Shown here one piece after another: positions 33,700-42,141 of a stretch of DNA of 64,000 nt. The notes under the pieces were generated by a model. The model did not search any database, was not told the DNA's origin, and saw only the letters and a list, made by a program, of their open reading frames with translations. Both the position numbers and the translations under genes were made by a program. The stretch's first letter is position 1, and the number at the start of each line of letters is the position of its first letter. Source of the stretch: a bacterium (GTDB taxonomy: Bacteria; UBP18; UBA7526); assembly GCA_030615855.1 (NCBI GenBank), contig JAUWYL010000001.1:124001-188000 (forward strand), read 5' to 3'.

Positions 33700-34347
33700 A
33701 TGGTAAAGATAGCGCCTTCTATATTAGCAGCGAACCTCACTTCTTTGAGAGAAGAGATAAGGAGAGTAGAAGAGGCAGGAGCAGATCTGGTTCATATCGA
33801 TATTATGGATGGGGCTTTTGCCCCCAACATTACCTTTGGACCGGAGATGGTTCGGGCAATAAGAAAAATAACAGAACTTCCCCTGGATGTCCATCTCATG
33901 ATTAATAATCCCCAGAAGTTCATAAAGCCCTTTCTCCAGGCAGGAAGCGATCTATTGACAGTACATATCGAAGCCAGTGGTAATATAGAAGAGGCGATAG
34001 GGTTGATTAAAGAAGGAAAGAAGAAAGCCGGCATAGCTATCAATCCCAAAACCCCTCTTCTTGCCATCGAAGAGTTTCTGGAGAAGGTAGATATGATTAC
34101 TGTGATGAGCGTCCATCCTGGCTTTGCTGGTCAGATATTCATCCCGGCAGTAATCCCCAAGATAAAAGAGTTGAAGGATCTAATAATTAAAAGGAATCTG
34201 AAGATAGATATCGAGGTGGATGGAGGGATAAATACTACCACTGCCCCAGAAGTGATTAAAGCCGGGGCAGATATCTTAGCAAGCGGATTAGGAATCTTTG
34301 GTTCTAAAGATATCAAAAAGACGATTGAGAAATTGAAGGGAGGTTAA
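33700..34347 (+). CDS. rpe: ribulose-phosphate 3-epimerase
   Basis: Interconverts ribulose 5-phosphate and xylulose 5-phosphate. The start at 33700 follows GTGGAGGTT. The TIM barrel shows SILAANLTSL, the metal ligands HIDIMDGAFAPNITFG and LPLDVHLMI, MSVHPGFAGQ and the C-terminal VDGGIN. Length is 215 residues, normal. Confidence 0.96.
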   Translation: MVKIAPSILAANLTSLREEIRRVEEAGADLVHIDIMDGAFAPNITFGPEMVRAIRKITELPLDVHLMINNPQKFIKPFLQAGSDLLTVHIEASGNIEEAIGLIKEGKKKAGIAINPKTPLLAIEEFLEKVDMITVMSVHPGFAGQIFIPAVIPKIKELKDLIIKRNLKIDIEVDGGINTTTAPEVIKAGADILASGLGIFGSKDIKKTIEKLKGG

Positions 34348-34412
34348 AAAGCTCTAACTGAGAGAATCGAAATATGAGAATCTCATAAATTAGATGGGGC
34401 AGTGTTGATGGA

Positions 34413-34430
34413 ACCTTTCGCGCGAAAGGT
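34413..34430. repeat. perfect palindrome ACCTTTCGCGCGAAAGGT
   Basis: An 18-base perfect palindrome followed by AGAATAGTTATGGGAGAAAGGAGG. Related TTCGCGCGAA cores occur at 16943, 22168 and 23914. Confidence 0.75.
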
Positions 34431-34462
34431 AGAATAGTTATGGGAGAAAGGAGGAAAGTGAG

Positions 34463-35008
34463 ATGAAGAGAAGAGTTAAGATTACTTTGGTATCTGTTGT
34501 CTGTATTTACCTTGTTACCTTTACCTCGGTAAATATCGCTGATTTAAAGGTGGGCTTTGACTATGACGATACCCTGATCTTCTCCACCCCAGCCTTCCGG
34601 GCAGGGGAGGGGAGCGGGAATCCTTACTATTCCCCGGAATACTGGAGAGTAGTCAACAATAGCTTTAACTTAGAAAAAGTAAAACTGGTACCCATGACCA
34701 CTGCCTTACTTTATAAGGCTCTGGGCTTCGATGTGGTAATTATTACCGCTCGTCAAGGGTATGGGGAAGAGGAGCTTCAAGAACACTGGAAGTGGCTGGC
34801 CAAGGAGTTCTACTTTGAAAGAAATAAATCGTCTATCTTAGAAAAGGGAAGATTCGTCGCCTTCTTCGGGGATAGCGATTCAGACATCACCGAGGCCTTG
34901 GAAGCCGGGGTCAAGCCAATAAGGGTGAAGAGAAGCAAAGAGAGTGATTATAAAGGAAAATACCATCCCGGCCAGTATAAGGAATGCATCCTCCCCTTCT
35001 CCGATTAA
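34463..35008 (+). CDS. class B acid-phosphatase-like HAD protein (AphA family), exported
   Basis: An N-terminal hydrophobic segment (ITLVSVVCIYLVTFTSVNIA) precedes the HAD motif VGFDYDDTLIFSTPAF. IITARQGYG is motif II and FFGDSDSDITEALEAGVKPIRVKRSKESDYKG is motif IV with the AphA-type ending. AphA enzymes are periplasmic nonspecific phosphomonoesterases. At 181 residues it is shorter than AphA. A terminator follows. Confidence 0.8.
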   Translation: MKRRVKITLVSVVCIYLVTFTSVNIADLKVGFDYDDTLIFSTPAFRAGEGSGNPYYSPEYWRVVNNSFNLEKVKLVPMTTALLYKALGFDVVIITARQGYGEEELQEHWKWLAKEFYFERNKSSILEKGRFVAFFGDSDSDITEALEAGVKPIRVKRSKESDYKGKYHPGQYKECILPFSD

Positions 35009-35030
35009 AAATCTATTGCCAAAAATGCTT

Positions 35031-35073
35031 GCCCCGTTGATAGTGTAGCTTATCTACGGGGCTTGCCATTTTT
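35031..35073 (+). terminator. terminator after the acid phosphatase gene
   Basis: GCCCCGT-T-GATA pairs with TATC-T-ACGGGGC around GTGTAGCT, followed by TTGCCATTTTT. The tail overlaps the -35 of the next promoter. Confidence 0.8.
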
Positions 35074-35091
35074 CCCAGAATGTGCTAAGAT
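35063..35091 (+). promoter_or_regulatory. promoter of the OB-fold/nuclease gene
   Basis: TTGCCA, 17 bases, TAAGAT with TGC before the -10. The downstream TTTTAAGTAGAAA is also found after the promoter at 51371-51399. Confidence 0.6.
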
Positions 35092-35117
35092 TTTAAGTAG
35101 AAACTAGAGGAAAAAGC

Positions 35118-36566
35118 ATGACAATAAGAAATAATCCTGGTTTTAAAGGGTTTCTTATCAGGCTTGGGGCCACGGTGGTGGCGGTAGTTTTGGTGATGTA
35201 CCTGGCTAAGGTCTGGTTCATTGACCCGCGACTTGCTGTTTTAACTGCACAGAGGCCGGTGAGCGAACAAGTAGCCACGACCGTTAAGGCAGAGGAAAAA
35301 GCACTTAAGTCCGTTGTTAAAGTAGAAAAGAAAGAGATTAAACCCGTTTCCAAACCTCAACCACCGGCAGGCAAGGTAATCTCCTGGAAGGATGCTGCGA
35401 AGCACTATGGGAAGTATGCAACAGTAGAAGGCAAGATTGTCCAGGCCTCTATTTCGAAAACAGGAAAGGTATGCTTCCTTAATTTTGATCCAGATTGGAA
35501 GCATACCTTCACAGCCATTATCTTCTCTAAACATTTCAATAAATTTCCAGCGAATCTAACGGATTACTACCAGGGAAAAAAAGTTCGTGTGACCGGTTAC
35601 ATTAAAGAGTACCGGGGGAAGGGAGGAAAGTACCCACCAAAACCGGAGATTATTTTAGAGGATCCGAGTCAAATAGAAATCGTGAAAGGCAAAGCCACCG
35701 GTCCCCCGGTTACCTTCGCTCCCACTGCCCAGGCACCAACTGTTGCGGCTCCGGCTGCCGGAGTGGCTCCCATATCGAGCATCACCCAGGCCTCAGTTGG
35801 CCAGAAGGCGACCTTAAAAGGAACCATAACCCTTGTCCGGGTTTTCAAGGAGGCGAAGGGCCGCACCTTAAAGATTAGCGATGGGACGGGAACCATAGAT
35901 GTCTTAATCTGGAAGAAACTCTACGAACAAATCCCGCAGAGAGCGAGTCTTAATCCCGGAACGTCCCTCCAGGTGAGTGGGAAGATCAAAAGTTACCAGG
36001 ATAAGTTCCAGATAGAACCAGGGAATTCCTCAGATATCCAGATCGCGGCAAAACCAGTTTACAAAAAGATAGATACTGACGGGGATGGAGTCCCGGATAC
36101 TTTTATTCTCAAAGGAGAAGCTAAAGAGAGTTCCGTTTCTCCATCTACTCCAGAACCCAAGATACCATCCAATCTTCTTAAGGCCACCTGTACTCGTATA
36201 GCTGATGGCGATACTATCACAGTAGCACTCAGTGATGGCTCAATAAAGAAAGTGCGGCTGGTGGGAATAGATACCCCAGAATGTTGGAGGAAAGAAGGTG
36301 GGCGTTGGGTCTCCGATCCTGAACCAGGAGGAAAAGAGGCCAGTGATTTTACAGAAAAAGAAGTGCTGGGTAAGACAGTATATCTTGATGTGGATGATGA
36401 AGAACCCGCGGATCACTATGGGCGCACGCTGGCTTTAGTTTATACTAACCTGTCCGATGCAAAGAAAGGTCCTCGTTACTCACTGAACGCAAAACTTCTC
36501 CAGAAGGGCCTTGCCAAGGTACTGTTTATACCACCCTCGGAATTTGACCCCTATTCGTGGGAATAG
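35118..36566 (+). CDS. membrane-anchored protein with two OB folds and a thermonuclease domain
   Basis: Residues 13-33 form a membrane anchor. Two OB-fold domains follow (ISWKDAAKHYGKYATVEGKIV..., about 90-195; SVGQKATLKGTITLVRVFKEAKGRTLKISDGTGTIDVLIW, about 222-315), then the acidic DTDGDGVPDTF. A staphylococcal-nuclease-type domain (355-482) has IADGDTITV, VRLVGIDTPE and HYGRTLALVY. It likely cuts nucleic acid on the outer face of the inner membrane. A paralogue follows at 36763. Confidence 0.85.
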   Translation: MTIRNNPGFKGFLIRLGATVVAVVLVMYLAKVWFIDPRLAVLTAQRPVSEQVATTVKAEEKALKSVVKVEKKEIKPVSKPQPPAGKVISWKDAAKHYGKYATVEGKIVQASISKTGKVCFLNFDPDWKHTFTAIIFSKHFNKFPANLTDYYQGKKVRVTGYIKEYRGKGGKYPPKPEIILEDPSQIEIVKGKATGPPVTFAPTAQAPTVAAPAAGVAPISSITQASVGQKATLKGTITLVRVFKEAKGRTLKISDGTGTIDVLIWKKLYEQIPQRASLNPGTSLQVSGKIKSYQDKFQIEPGNSSDIQIAAKPVYKKIDTDGDGVPDTFILKGEAKESSVSPSTPEPKIPSNLLKATCTRIADGDTITVALSDGSIKKVRLVGIDTPECWRKEGGRWVSDPEPGGKEASDFTEKEVLGKTVYLDVDDEEPADHYGRTLALVYTNLSDAKKGPRYSLNAKLLQKGLAKVLFIPPSEFDPYSWE

Positions 36567-36584
36567 CATGATAAGGTTGAAAGA

Positions 36585-36735
36585 GTGGAATATCGAGTAA
36601 AGGCTACGTTATTATGAGTTCGGAGTTAACAGTTCGGGGTTCGGAGTTGTTGGGAGAGAAAAATAAATAACAAAAGCTACAATTCTTATCGCAGGAGTCT
36701 TAAAAAGCTCTTGTTTTTATTTTAGGGCAGGATAG
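36585..36735. repeat. boundary repeat R1, interrupted by TTCGGAGT words
   Basis: The left part GGAATATCGAGTAAAGGCTACGTTATTATG and the right part AGCTACAATTCTTATCGCAGGAGTC, then CTTAAAAAGCTCTTGTTTTTATTTTAG, correspond to the R repeats of the mobile element (49899, 51265, 55957). Between them lie four TTCGG(A/G)GTT words. The AGGAG/AGCTCTT hairpin with T run could terminate transcription. Confidence 0.7.
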
Positions 36736-36762
36736 AAGAGAGTAATAAGACTTTTTTGGAGT

Positions 36763-37548
36763 TTGACGATGCAATTCTTACGTGATCGATTCTTAATATT
36801 AGCCGTGGTAGTTACGGCAACTGTCATTTCGGGAATGTTTATACTCCATAGACAGGTAAACAGGGGAATACAGCCCGATACAACTTCGGAAAGTGCTCCA
36901 CCAGTGGCTCAGGTCCCTGCCCCTTCCCAAGAGCCGGTTCCCGTAAAATCTCCAGTAGTAGAAGAAAAATCGGTAGAGGTCGAGGTAGAGGAGATTGCTC
37001 CACCGTCCAAGACCCCCTCTTTGGTGATGGAGAAGATAGATACCGATGGGGATGGCATTCCCGATACCTTTGTTATTAAGGGAGAACCCAGAAAGAAACC
37101 TGTTTCTTTGACAAAGACTAAAACCAAAAAGCCCGATCTGCCTTCCAATCTGATAGAAGCCACCTGCATCAGGGTATCTGATGGGGATACCATTAAGGTG
37201 CGATTAGATGACGACTCAGTGGAGAGTGTAAGGCTCTATGGAGTAGACTGCCCTGAGAAGCGACAGCCTTTCGGAAGAAGGGCAACGCAATTTACTAAAG
37301 ATATGATCTTGGGAGAAACAGTTAATATTAGCCCGGTCACTACTGACAAATACGGTAGGACTATTGCCTGGGTTTATGTTGATGGAGAATGCCTGGACAA
37401 AGAACTTCTTAAAGCCGGTTTAGCCTGGCACTACAAGAAGTATTCCCAGGAGAAAGAATTGGCCATACTTGAAGAGGAAGCGAGAGCGAAAAAGATTGGG
37501 TTATGGCAAGAACCCAATCCAACTCCACCCTGGGAATGGAGACATTAA
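36763..37548 (+). CDS. membrane-anchored thermonuclease-like protein
   Basis: Membrane segment at residues 5-27, a Pro/Val/Glu-rich linker, the same acidic DTDGDGIPDTFVIKGE as the upstream gene, and a nuclease domain (SDGDTIKVRL, VRLYGVDCPEKRQPFGRRATQF, TDKYGRTIAWVYVDG, ELLKAGLAWHYKKYS). The Arg and Glu positions of staphylococcal nuclease appear present (VRLYGVDCPE, YGRT). It ends with PNPTPPWEWRH, the usual WxxxxPxPPW ending. Confidence 0.88.
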   Translation: MTMQFLRDRFLILAVVVTATVISGMFILHRQVNRGIQPDTTSESAPPVAQVPAPSQEPVPVKSPVVEEKSVEVEVEEIAPPSKTPSLVMEKIDTDGDGIPDTFVIKGEPRKKPVSLTKTKTKKPDLPSNLIEATCIRVSDGDTIKVRLDDDSVESVRLYGVDCPEKRQPFGRRATQFTKDMILGETVNISPVTTDKYGRTIAWVYVDGECLDKELLKAGLAWHYKKYSQEKELAILEEEARAKKIGLWQEPNPTPPWEWRH

Positions 37549-37619
37549 AGATAAAGAAGATAAAAGGCTCTTTCTTTGCCCCCTAAAATTTCTGAACCGA
37601 CTTATTTTCATTCTTCTTT

Positions 37620-37770
37620 TTATTACGTCCTAACCAAAGTTTTGCCCACAGAGTAACAAGGTTCTGCCCGTAGGGCAGGTTCTTATTTTTAAATGCCCGC
37701 CTCTTCGCCTGCCTGTCGGCAGACAGGGCGGGTTTTTGCTATAAGCAAAAAACATAAGAATTTGGAAATA
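37620..37770. repeat. interspersed repeat with nested palindrome
   Basis: The unit TTTTTAAATG-CCCGCC...GGCGGG-TTTTTGC-AAGCAAAAAACATAAGAATTTGGAAA matches 23815-23880. In this copy the hairpin loop carries CCTGCCTGTCGGCAGACAGG (37708-37727). Upstream, GTTCTGCCCGTAGGGCAGG makes another small hairpin. Confidence 0.8.
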
Positions 37771-37821
37771 TGATGTTGAAATTTGCTATAAGGAAATAAA
37801 AGGAATCAAACGTAATTTTCC

Positions 37822-37850
37822 TTGACTTTTAGAGAGAAGTAGATTATACT
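37822..37850 (+). promoter_or_regulatory. promoter of the ylxM-rpsP operon
   Basis: TTGACT, 17 bases, TATACT, 31 bases before the ylxM ATG. Confidence 0.75.
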
Positions 37851-37881
37851 GTAAAGTGAATTAACTTGACAGGGGAAAGAA

Positions 37882-38115
37882 ATGGAACTTTCTCAAAGGG
37901 TGAGGACAAATCTTTTATTCGATTTCTATGGATCGCTATTGACTGAGAGACAGAAGAAGTTTGTCAAATTATACTTCTGTGAAGACCTTTCTTTGGGTGA
38001 GATCGCCCAGAGGTTTAGGATCTCTCGTCAGGCGGTCTATGATACCCTAAAGAAGGCCAGAGAGTCTTTAGAGAAGTATGAGAAGAAGTTGCACTTAACC
38101 CAGGAGGTAAGATAA
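37882..38115 (+). CDS. ylxM: YlxM/p13-like HTH protein
   Basis: A 77-residue helix-turn-helix protein ([52 protein letters not shown]). YlxM proteins are usually encoded beside ffh and are thought to modulate the signal recognition particle. Here ffh is absent and rpsP follows with a one-base overlap, so only the second half of the usual ylxM-ffh-rpsP block is kept. Confidence 0.88.
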   Translation: MELSQRVRTNLLFDFYGSLLTERQKKFVKLYFCEDLSLGEIAQRFRISRQAVYDTLKKARESLEKYEKKLHLTQEVR

Positions 38116-38423
38116 TGGCAACGGTAATTAGATTGAAGAGGATGGGAACCAAGAAGAAGCCCTTCTATAGATTGGTGGTCACCGATTCCCGGAAGGCGGT
38201 GGTTGGAAAGTACATCGAGGCCCTGGGATACTATGACCCCAGGAAAGAGCCGGCAATAGTCAATATCAATGAAGAGAAGGCATTGGAGTGGTTGAAGAAG
38301 GGAGCAAAACCCTCGGATACTGTGAGGAGTCTCTTTCAAAGAGAGGGGATCTTGCCACGGAGAAGAGGGGAAAGTGGGAAAGTGAGAAAGTGGGAAAAAG
38401 AGATCAATGCAAATGCAAAATAA
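38115..38423 (+). CDS. rpsP: 30S ribosomal protein S16
   Basis: Conserved N-terminus ([70 protein letters not shown]). The C-terminal 20 residues ([21 protein letters not shown]) come from a GTGGGAAAGTGAGAAAGTGGG-like tandem word, so the tail is repeat-derived. Confidence 0.96.
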   Translation: MATVIRLKRMGTKKKPFYRLVVTDSRKAVVGKYIEALGYYDPRKEPAIVNINEEKALEWLKKGAKPSDTVRSLFQREGILPRRRGESGKVRKWEKEINANAK

Positions 38424-38545
38424 AAAGAGTATCAGATTACCAGAATACCAGATGGAGAGGGTCAGTTATCAGAGGGTCAGATTGAATCTGAAATCTGATT
38501 TCTGAATTCTCATTCTGATACTCTGATGTTCTGATAATCTATGAT
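38424..38545. repeat. CAGAATACCAGAT / TCTGATATTCTGAT word cluster
   Basis: Words of the type TATCAGA, TACCAGA, ATCTGA, TTCTGAT and CTCTGAT in both orientations fill the space between rpsP and the KH gene. Confidence 0.75.
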
Positions 38546-38560
38546 TGAAGGAGGAGCGGG

Positions 38561-38794
38561 ATGAAGGAATTGATTGAGTATATTGCCAAGTCTTTGGTTG
38601 ATGAAAAGGATAAGGTAGAGGTGAGTGAGATAGAAGAGGAAGGGGGGGTAACTGTCTTAGAGCTGCGCACTGCGCCTGAGGAACTGGGGAAGGTGATTGG
38701 AAAAAGGGGAAAGATAGCAAATGCCCTGCGCATCCTCCTGAATGCTGCAGCAGCCAAAGCGGACAAGAGGGCCATTCTGAAGATTACAGAATGA
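38561..38794 (+). CDS. khpA: KhpA-type KH-domain RNA-binding protein
   Basis: A 77-residue KH protein with MKELIEYIAKSLVD at the start and the GxxG loop in LGKVIGKRGKIANALRILLNAAA. KhpA binds RNA broadly, often together with KhpB/Jag. Its place between rpsP and rimM is canonical. GAAGGAGGAG precedes the ATG. Confidence 0.94.
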   Translation: MKELIEYIAKSLVDEKDKVEVSEIEEEGGVTVLELRTAPEELGKVIGKRGKIANALRILLNAAAAKADKRAILKITE

Positions 38795-38885
38795 AAGCCT
38801 AAATCTCACGGGATTTAATTTCCAATACCCAATTTCTAATTTCCAATAAAAACTCAAATGTCAAATTAACAACCAGTGGGAAGGG

Positions 38886-39404
38886 ATGGTACAAAAAGAA
38901 AGTTTAGTAAATATTGGAAGGGTGGTTGCCACTCAGGGGAACAGGGGCGAGGTGAGGGTTATTTCCTTAACCGATTTTCCAGGTAGATTCCAAAATCTGA
39001 AGAAGGTCTATTTGATTCAAGAGGGGAAAGAACCCATTACCACAGAGGTAGAGAGGACCTGGCATCATAAGGGATTTATCATTTTAAAGATCAAAGGTTA
39101 TGATAGTATCAGCCTGGCAAAGGAACTAAAAGGTTCCTTCATTGCCATTCCCAAAGAAGAGAGAATAAAGCTAAAGAGGGACGAGTACTATATCGATGAT
39201 CTTATCGGCCTGGAGGTAGAGAGTGATAAGGGGAAGAGATTGGGAAAGATTATTGATGTCATAAAAAATCCAGGCAACGACATCTACGTTGTGAGGAATG
39301 ATAAGGAGCTATGGATTCCAGCAACAAAGGAAGTAATCAAAAGGATCGATTTAGAGAATAAGAAGATGACTATTCACATGATGGAGGGATTGGAGAGCCT
39401 GTGA
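38886..39404 (+). CDS. rimM: ribosome maturation factor RimM
   Basis: N-terminal RimM domain ([58 protein letters not shown]) and a PRC-barrel ([50 protein letters not shown]). It assists 30S maturation and interacts with S19. The stop overlaps trmD. Confidence 0.95.
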   Translation: MVQKESLVNIGRVVATQGNRGEVRVISLTDFPGRFQNLKKVYLIQEGKEPITTEVERTWHHKGFIILKIKGYDSISLAKELKGSFIAIPKEERIKLKRDEYYIDDLIGLEVESDKGKRLGKIIDVIKNPGNDIYVVRNDKELWIPATKEVIKRIDLENKKMTIHMMEGLESL

Positions 39405-40171
39405 GAATCGACATCTTAACCCTCTTTCCCAACATGGTAAAAGGGCCTCTGAAAGAGAGCATATTGAAGAGGGCCCAGGAAAAGGGTTTGGTGAAGATAA
39501 ACGTTTTAGATATTCGCTCCTTTACTCATGATAGACATAGGACAGCAGACGATGCTCCCTATGGTGGGGGAGCGGGAATGGTTTTGAAGCCAGAGCCCAT
39601 ATTTGAGGCCATGGAATCCATTAAATCAAAAATCAAAAATCAAAAATCAAAAATCAAAGTGATACTGATGACTCCTCAGGGGAAGAGGTTTGATCAGGGG
39701 ATGGCAAAGGGATTAGCAAGAGAGAAACATCTGGTCTTTATCTGCGGCCACTATGAGGGAATAGACGAGAGAATAAAGAGAATGGTAACGGATGAGATAT
39801 CCATCGGCGATTATGTCCTCACTGGCGGGGAATTAGCCGCCTTAGTAGTCATCGATGCCTTGGTTCGTCTCATTCCCGGGGTCTTGGGGAAGGAAGAGTC
39901 TATAATCTGTGACTCTTTCTATTCTGGTCTCCTGGACTATCCCCACTATACTAGGCCAGGGAAGTATCGGGGAATGAGAGTTCCCAAGGTACTTTTGAGC
40001 GGGGATCATAAAAGAATCGCCAGATGGAGGAGAAAGGAAGCCCTGAGAAGGACACTAGAGAGGAGGCCGGACCTGTTAAAAGAAATCAAATTATCTAATG
40101 AGGATAAGAGGTTACTAAGAGAGATTAAAGGTCTCCGACCCAGAGGGGTCTCTGACCTGGAGGGAGAATAG
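39401..40171 (+). CDS. trmD: tRNA (guanine-N1)-methyltransferase with a repeat insertion
   Basis: It makes m1G37 in tRNA. The trefoil-knot sequence [28 protein letters not shown] and [21 protein letters not shown]-type [29 protein letters not shown] are intact. After EAMES the residues [13 protein letters not shown] (about 75-86) are encoded by four tandem AAATCAA words. KVILMTPQG then continues as usual, so a flexible loop has been lengthened in frame. Confidence 0.96.
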   Translation: MRIDILTLFPNMVKGPLKESILKRAQEKGLVKINVLDIRSFTHDRHRTADDAPYGGGAGMVLKPEPIFEAMESIKSKIKNQKSKIKVILMTPQGKRFDQGMAKGLAREKHLVFICGHYEGIDERIKRMVTDEISIGDYVLTGGELAALVVIDALVRLIPGVLGKEESIICDSFYSGLLDYPHYTRPGKYRGMRVPKVLLSGDHKRIARWRRKEALRRTLERRPDLLKEIKLSNEDKRLLREIKGLRPRGVSDLEGE

Positions 40172-40175
40172 ATCT

Positions 40176-40439
40176 ATGGAGAAAGATTTCAGGCCTGGGG
40201 ATAAGATCAGGGTATATGTTAAGATTAAAGAGAAGGATAAAGAAAGGATCTCAGCCTTTGAGGGAGTAGTGATCAGGAAGAAGAGAGGGCTCCAGGGCTC
40301 TTTCACTGTGAGGAAGGTTTCCTACGGGATAGGGGTGGAGAGGACCTTTCCCCTCAATTCTCCGAGAATAGATAGGATCGAAGTTAAGAAAGAGGGCAAG
40401 GGGAGAAGGGCCCGGCTCTATTACCTGCGTAAAAAATAA
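40176..40439 (+). CDS. rplS: 50S ribosomal protein L19, compact form
   Basis: [57 protein letters not shown] and the end ARLYYLRKK identify L19. At 87 residues it lacks about 15 N-terminal and 10 C-terminal residues present in most bacteria. The reading frame begins right after trmD, so the short form looks genuine. Confidence 0.94.
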   Translation: MEKDFRPGDKIRVYVKIKEKDKERISAFEGVVIRKKRGLQGSFTVRKVSYGIGVERTFPLNSPRIDRIEVKKEGKGRRARLYYLRKK

Positions 40440-40442
40440 AAA

Positions 40443-41078
40443 ATGAGAAGAAAAAAATCTGTTTTAAAAGAATGGATAGAGGTAATCCTCACTGCCGTCT
40501 TCTTCTATCTGGTTATTGTGACCTTTGTCATTCAGAGTTTTCATATCCCTTCTTCCAGCATGGAGCCTACCCTGAAGATAAAGGACAGGCTATTTGCCTG
40601 TAAATTCAGTTATGGGCTCTCCCTTCCCCTTACGGATAAGAAGGTCTTCCAGCGCCATCCCAAAAGGGGAGATGTCATCGTCTTTCGCTTTCCTGGGGAT
40701 TCCTACCGCAGGCTCTCTATCAGGCTGATTGCTCCCGCCATTCGCATTCTGACCTTCAAGAGAATAAGCCCCGATCCTCACAAGGACTATATTAAAAGGG
40801 TCATCGGACTTCCTGGGGAAATACTTGAGATTCGGGAAGGAAAGGTCTATATTGACGATAGACCCTTGAACGAGCCCTATGCCTTCCATACGGTAGAAGA
40901 CCTCTCCTTAAATCATTATGGACCAGTAACAGTTCCTTTCGATTCCTACTTTATGATGGGAGATAATCGGGAACATTCAAGCGATTCTCGGGTCTGGGGA
41001 TCCTTGGAAAGAAAATATATCAAGGGAAAGGCCCTATTCATCTACTGGCCACCCAATAGGATGGGGATAATTAGATGA
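40443..41078 (+). CDS. lepB: signal peptidase I
   Basis: A membrane segment (IEVILTAVFFYLVIVTFVIQ) is followed by the catalytic Ser39 in IPSSSMEPTL and Lys118 in YIKRVIGLPGE, plus MMGDNREHSSDSRVWG. It removes signal peptides from exported proteins. It is the expected neighbour of rplS and rnhB. Confidence 0.95.
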   Translation: MRRKKSVLKEWIEVILTAVFFYLVIVTFVIQSFHIPSSSMEPTLKIKDRLFACKFSYGLSLPLTDKKVFQRHPKRGDVIVFRFPGDSYRRLSIRLIAPAIRILTFKRISPDPHKDYIKRVIGLPGEILEIREGKVYIDDRPLNEPYAFHTVEDLSLNHYGPVTVPFDSYFMMGDNREHSSDSRVWGSLERKYIKGKALFIYWPPNRMGIIR

Positions 41079-41674
41079 GAGACATGAGAAGATATGAGAG
41101 GAGGATGGGGAAGAAGGGCTATCGATTGATCGCTGGGGTGGATGAGGTAGGTCGGGGACCATTGGCTGGGCCAGTGGTGGCCTGTGTCCTCATTTTTCCT
41201 CCAGGATGCCAGATCAGGGGTCTGGATAGTTCGAAGAGATTGAGCCCCAAGAAGAGGGAGGAGCTCTATCCCATAATTAGAGAGAAGGCCCTGGCCATCG
41301 GATTAGGCAGGGTGGGGGAGAGAAAGGTAGACGGAATAAATATCCTGAAAGCAACCCATCTTGCCATGAAGAGGGCCATCTCCCATCTGGGAGTCAAGCC
41401 GGACCTATTACTGGTGGATGGGTTTGAAATTCCAGGAGTAAAGATTCCTCAAAAGGCAATAGTAAGAGGGGACGAGAAGAGCGCCTCCATCGCTGCTGCT
41501 TCAATTATTGCCAAAGTCACCAGAGATAAATTGCTGCTAAAATACCATGAGAGGCATCCAGAGTATGGCTTCCACCGTCACAAAGGCTATGGAACCAAAA
41601 GACACCTAAAAGCCCTGAAGGAGCATGGTCCTTCTCGAATCCATAGAAAGACCTTCGCAAGGGTAAAAGCGTGA
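41075..41674 (+). CDS. rnhB: ribonuclease HII
   Basis: It cuts RNA in RNA-DNA hybrids and single ribonucleotides. Motif GVDEVGRGPLAGPVVA contains Asp23 and Glu24. Later LLVDGFEIP and AAASIIAKVTRDKLLLKYHERHPEYGFHRHKGYGTKRHLKAL complete the family pattern. It overlaps lepB and yraN by four bases on each side. Confidence 0.95.
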   Translation: MRDMRRYERRMGKKGYRLIAGVDEVGRGPLAGPVVACVLIFPPGCQIRGLDSSKRLSPKKREELYPIIREKALAIGLGRVGERKVDGINILKATHLAMKRAISHLGVKPDLLLVDGFEIPGVKIPQKAIVRGDEKSASIAAASIIAKVTRDKLLLKYHERHPEYGFHRHKGYGTKRHLKALKEHGPSRIHRKTFARVKA

Positions 41675-42054
41675 CCAGAGAGAGACAAATACTTGGTGAG
41701 TTAGGGGAAGAGGCAGCCTTCGAGTTCTTAAGGAAGAAAGGATACCGTATATTAGAGAGAAATTACAAGACCCCTTTGGGTGAGATAGATATCATTGCCC
41801 AAGACAGGGAACAGTTGGTCTTTGTTGAGGTGAAGTCTCTATCCGACACCAGTTACATCCTTCCCCAGGAGATGGTGAATAAAAAAAAGCAGGAGCAGAT
41901 AATAAGAGTTGCCCTATCCTATCTCAAGGCAAAGGGCCTCAAGAGTGCCGACTGCCGGTTTGACTGCGTGGCGGTCGTCTTCTCATTAGGCAATGAGCCA
42001 GAGATAGAACTCATCAAGGATGCCTTTCAATCAGACGATAGATACCTCTATTGA
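41671..42054 (+). CDS. yraN: YraN/UPF0102 nuclease-fold protein
   Basis: LGELGEEAAFEFLRKKGYRILERNYKTPLGEIDIIAQDREQLVFVEVKSL matches UPF0102, with the PD-(D/E)xK-like pattern GEIDIIA...FVEVK. It commonly lies between rnhB and comM, as here. It may act in DNA processing during recombination. Confidence 0.92.
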   Translation: MTRERQILGELGEEAAFEFLRKKGYRILERNYKTPLGEIDIIAQDREQLVFVEVKSLSDTSYILPQEMVNKKKQEQIIRVALSYLKAKGLKSADCRFDCVAVVFSLGNEPEIELIKDAFQSDDRYLY

Positions 42055-42083
42055 GAATAGTAACCAGTATTCTGTGATAATTG

Positions 42084-42123
42084 GTTTACGGTTAACGGTG
42101 TACGGTGTACGGTAAACGGTCAA
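42084..42123. repeat. GGTGTACGGT word repeat
   Basis: TTTACGGTTAACGGTGTACGGTGTACGGTAAACGG: five ACGGT words in tandem directly before the comM ribosome-binding site. Confidence 0.8.
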
Positions 42124-42141
42124 CAACCGAAGGGAGGATAG

